Assembly: GCA_002431305.1 (NCBI GenBank)
Contig: DJEG01000055.1
Coordinates: 1-15,979, forward strand
Origin: Ruminococcaceae bacterium UBA5904
GTDB taxonomy: Bacteria; Bacillota; Clostridia; Oscillospirales; Acutalibacteraceae
Length of the DNA stretch: 15,979 nt
Direction: 5' to 3'
In this document: piece by piece, positions 15,084 through 15,979 of the stretch
Numbering within the stretch: position 1 is the first letter of the stretch
Layout of the letters: the number at the start of each line of letters is the position of its first letter
Notes under the pieces: model-generated
Database searches by the model: none
What the model saw: the letters and a program-made list of their open reading frames with translations, nothing else
Told to the model about the DNA's origin: nothing
Position numbers and translations under genes: made by a program

Positions 15084-15945
15084 ATGTTAAAAAAATCTTT
15101 TGCTTTCGGCAATTCCTGTTATGTACGCTTCGGCGGAGAATAACAAGATAATTATCATGGATTTGATTATCTCATTCCCGTTGTGGACAGGCGCCGGTGA
15201 CAGCGAGGCTGAAATTGATATCCCCGAATCTTAAGCCGGTTACGAGCTTGTCAAAGCCGAAGACTTCGAGGACTTGCTGATGTTTGATAAATCTGTCGGC
15301 AAGGATAACTACACCGTCTATGAAAAGGACGGAAAAACTTTCATATCGTTAACGGAAGAATATTTGAAAACGCTTACAGAGGGATATTCTATGGAGATAA
15401 GGTTTAAAAGAGTTGATTTGAACCTTGCCGTATTGAAAGTTACCGAGGATTATTCATCGAACGAAATGAAAATCAACATGCTAAAAACCGACGACGGATT
15501 TTCTGTCGGATTCGCTAATATAAACAATGCACCGGTAAGAAGAGAGCTTTTTGTTTCGATGACGAAAAACGGTGAAAAAGTCGACGAAAAAATGTATGAT
15601 ATAATATACTATAATCGTTTCGGAATGAATGTTAAATTCAATGACGACTATGTAAAAACGCTCAAAAGCGGGGACGTATTCGTGCTGGAATTTCTGACGG
15701 GCAAGGTTTATATTACATTTATAAACGGCAGATTGGGCGACTTAAATTCGGACGATAAAATTTCAGCCGCCGACGCAAGACTTGCATTGAGACTTGCCGC
15801 TAAGCTTGATTCATCTACCCCCGAACTTGCCGTAATTGCCGACGTTGACGAAAACGGAGTCGTTAATGCTTCGGACGCGCGTTCGATATTGAGAGTTGCC
15901 GCGAAGCTTCAGACCGTATTTGATCCTGTTGATACAAATATTTGA
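15084..15945 (+). pseudogene. Broken secreted dockerin protein gene (frameshift plus internal stop)
   Basis: An ATG at 15084 with AAAGG upstream reads MLKK and then shifts frame. From 15097 another frame gives LLLSAIPVMYASA, a clear signal-peptide core and cleavage site, and continues in phase with the long open frame downstream except for a TAA at 15232-15234. One extra T at about 15096 beside a seven-A run explains the shift. From 15274 the frame is open to 15945 (223 codons): a first beta module with DNYTVYEKDGKTFISLTEEY, a second with YDIIYYNRFGMNVKFNDDY (both resemble X2-type modules), then a dockerin with two loops (DLNSDDKISAADARLALR and DVDENGVVNASDARSILR). The dockerin matches the LRR protein's in helix consensus. 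An ATG at 15280 with GAGG before it could still give a cytosolic fragment, but without a signal peptide it would not reach cohesins. Sequencing error is an alternative for either lesion. Confidence 0.75.
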
Positions 15946-15979
15946 TATGATAATATTAATATGAAAAACGGCGGTTCCG

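Overview
The window reads as chromosomal DNA from an anaerobic Gram-positive Clostridia lineage, most likely a gut or rumen Oscillospirales/Ruminococcaceae relative. The basis is type I dockerin repeats of the ADARxxLRxxAKL kind, BspA-like leucine-rich repeats, secreted proteins with short Lys-rich signal peptides, strong AGGAGG-type ribosome binding sites and near-consensus sigma-A promoters with 17-18 bp spacers. No species can be assigned from this stretch, and no phage, IS element or CRISPR array is visible.

Layout. (1) Bases 63-3648, minus strand: a secreted PHP-domain protein followed 25 bp later by a ten-helix P-type ATPase homologue. The ATPase homologue has lost its catalytic motifs but keeps an intact frame and its M5/M6 ion-site residues; it is the most unusual object here. 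(2) Bases 3739-6726, plus strand: a TtcA-type PP-loop tRNA thiolase, and 15 bp after it a secreted LRR protein with five zinc-ribbon-like CxxC repeats, a dockerin and a Thr/Lys-rich tail, closed by a hairpin shared with the convergent operon. (3) Bases 6752-9921, minus strand: phosphoglucomutase/phosphomannomutase, an unannotated 30-residue membrane peptide starting 5 nt after its stop codon, and a U32 (TrhP-like) tRNA hydroxylation protein. (4) Bases 9945-11533, plus strand: a YifB/ComM AAA+ ATPase divergent from the mutase, with back-to-back promoters. (5) Bases 11534-13080: a 330-bp gap with a promoter and leader hairpin, then a secreted Dcr2-like metallophosphoesterase with a clean terminator. 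(6) Bases 13183-14596: an AAA_14/DUF4143 ATPase, followed by tandem 13-bp repeats. (7) Bases 14680-14839: tRNA-Ala(GGC) on the minus strand with its own promoter and terminator. (8) Bases 15084-15945: a second secreted dockerin gene, broken by a frameshift in its signal peptide and an in-frame TAA.

How the genes fit together. Two genes concern tRNA modification (TtcA-like and U32) and one is a tRNA. Four concern the cell surface or exterior: PHP protein, LRR-dockerin protein, metallophosphoesterase and the dockerin pseudogene. The two dockerins share a consensus, which implies cohesin partners elsewhere in the genome. The two secreted phosphoesterases both end in a Phe-rich amphipathic tail. 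No single pathway unites the window; it looks like core chromosome with surface-protein genes between housekeeping operons.
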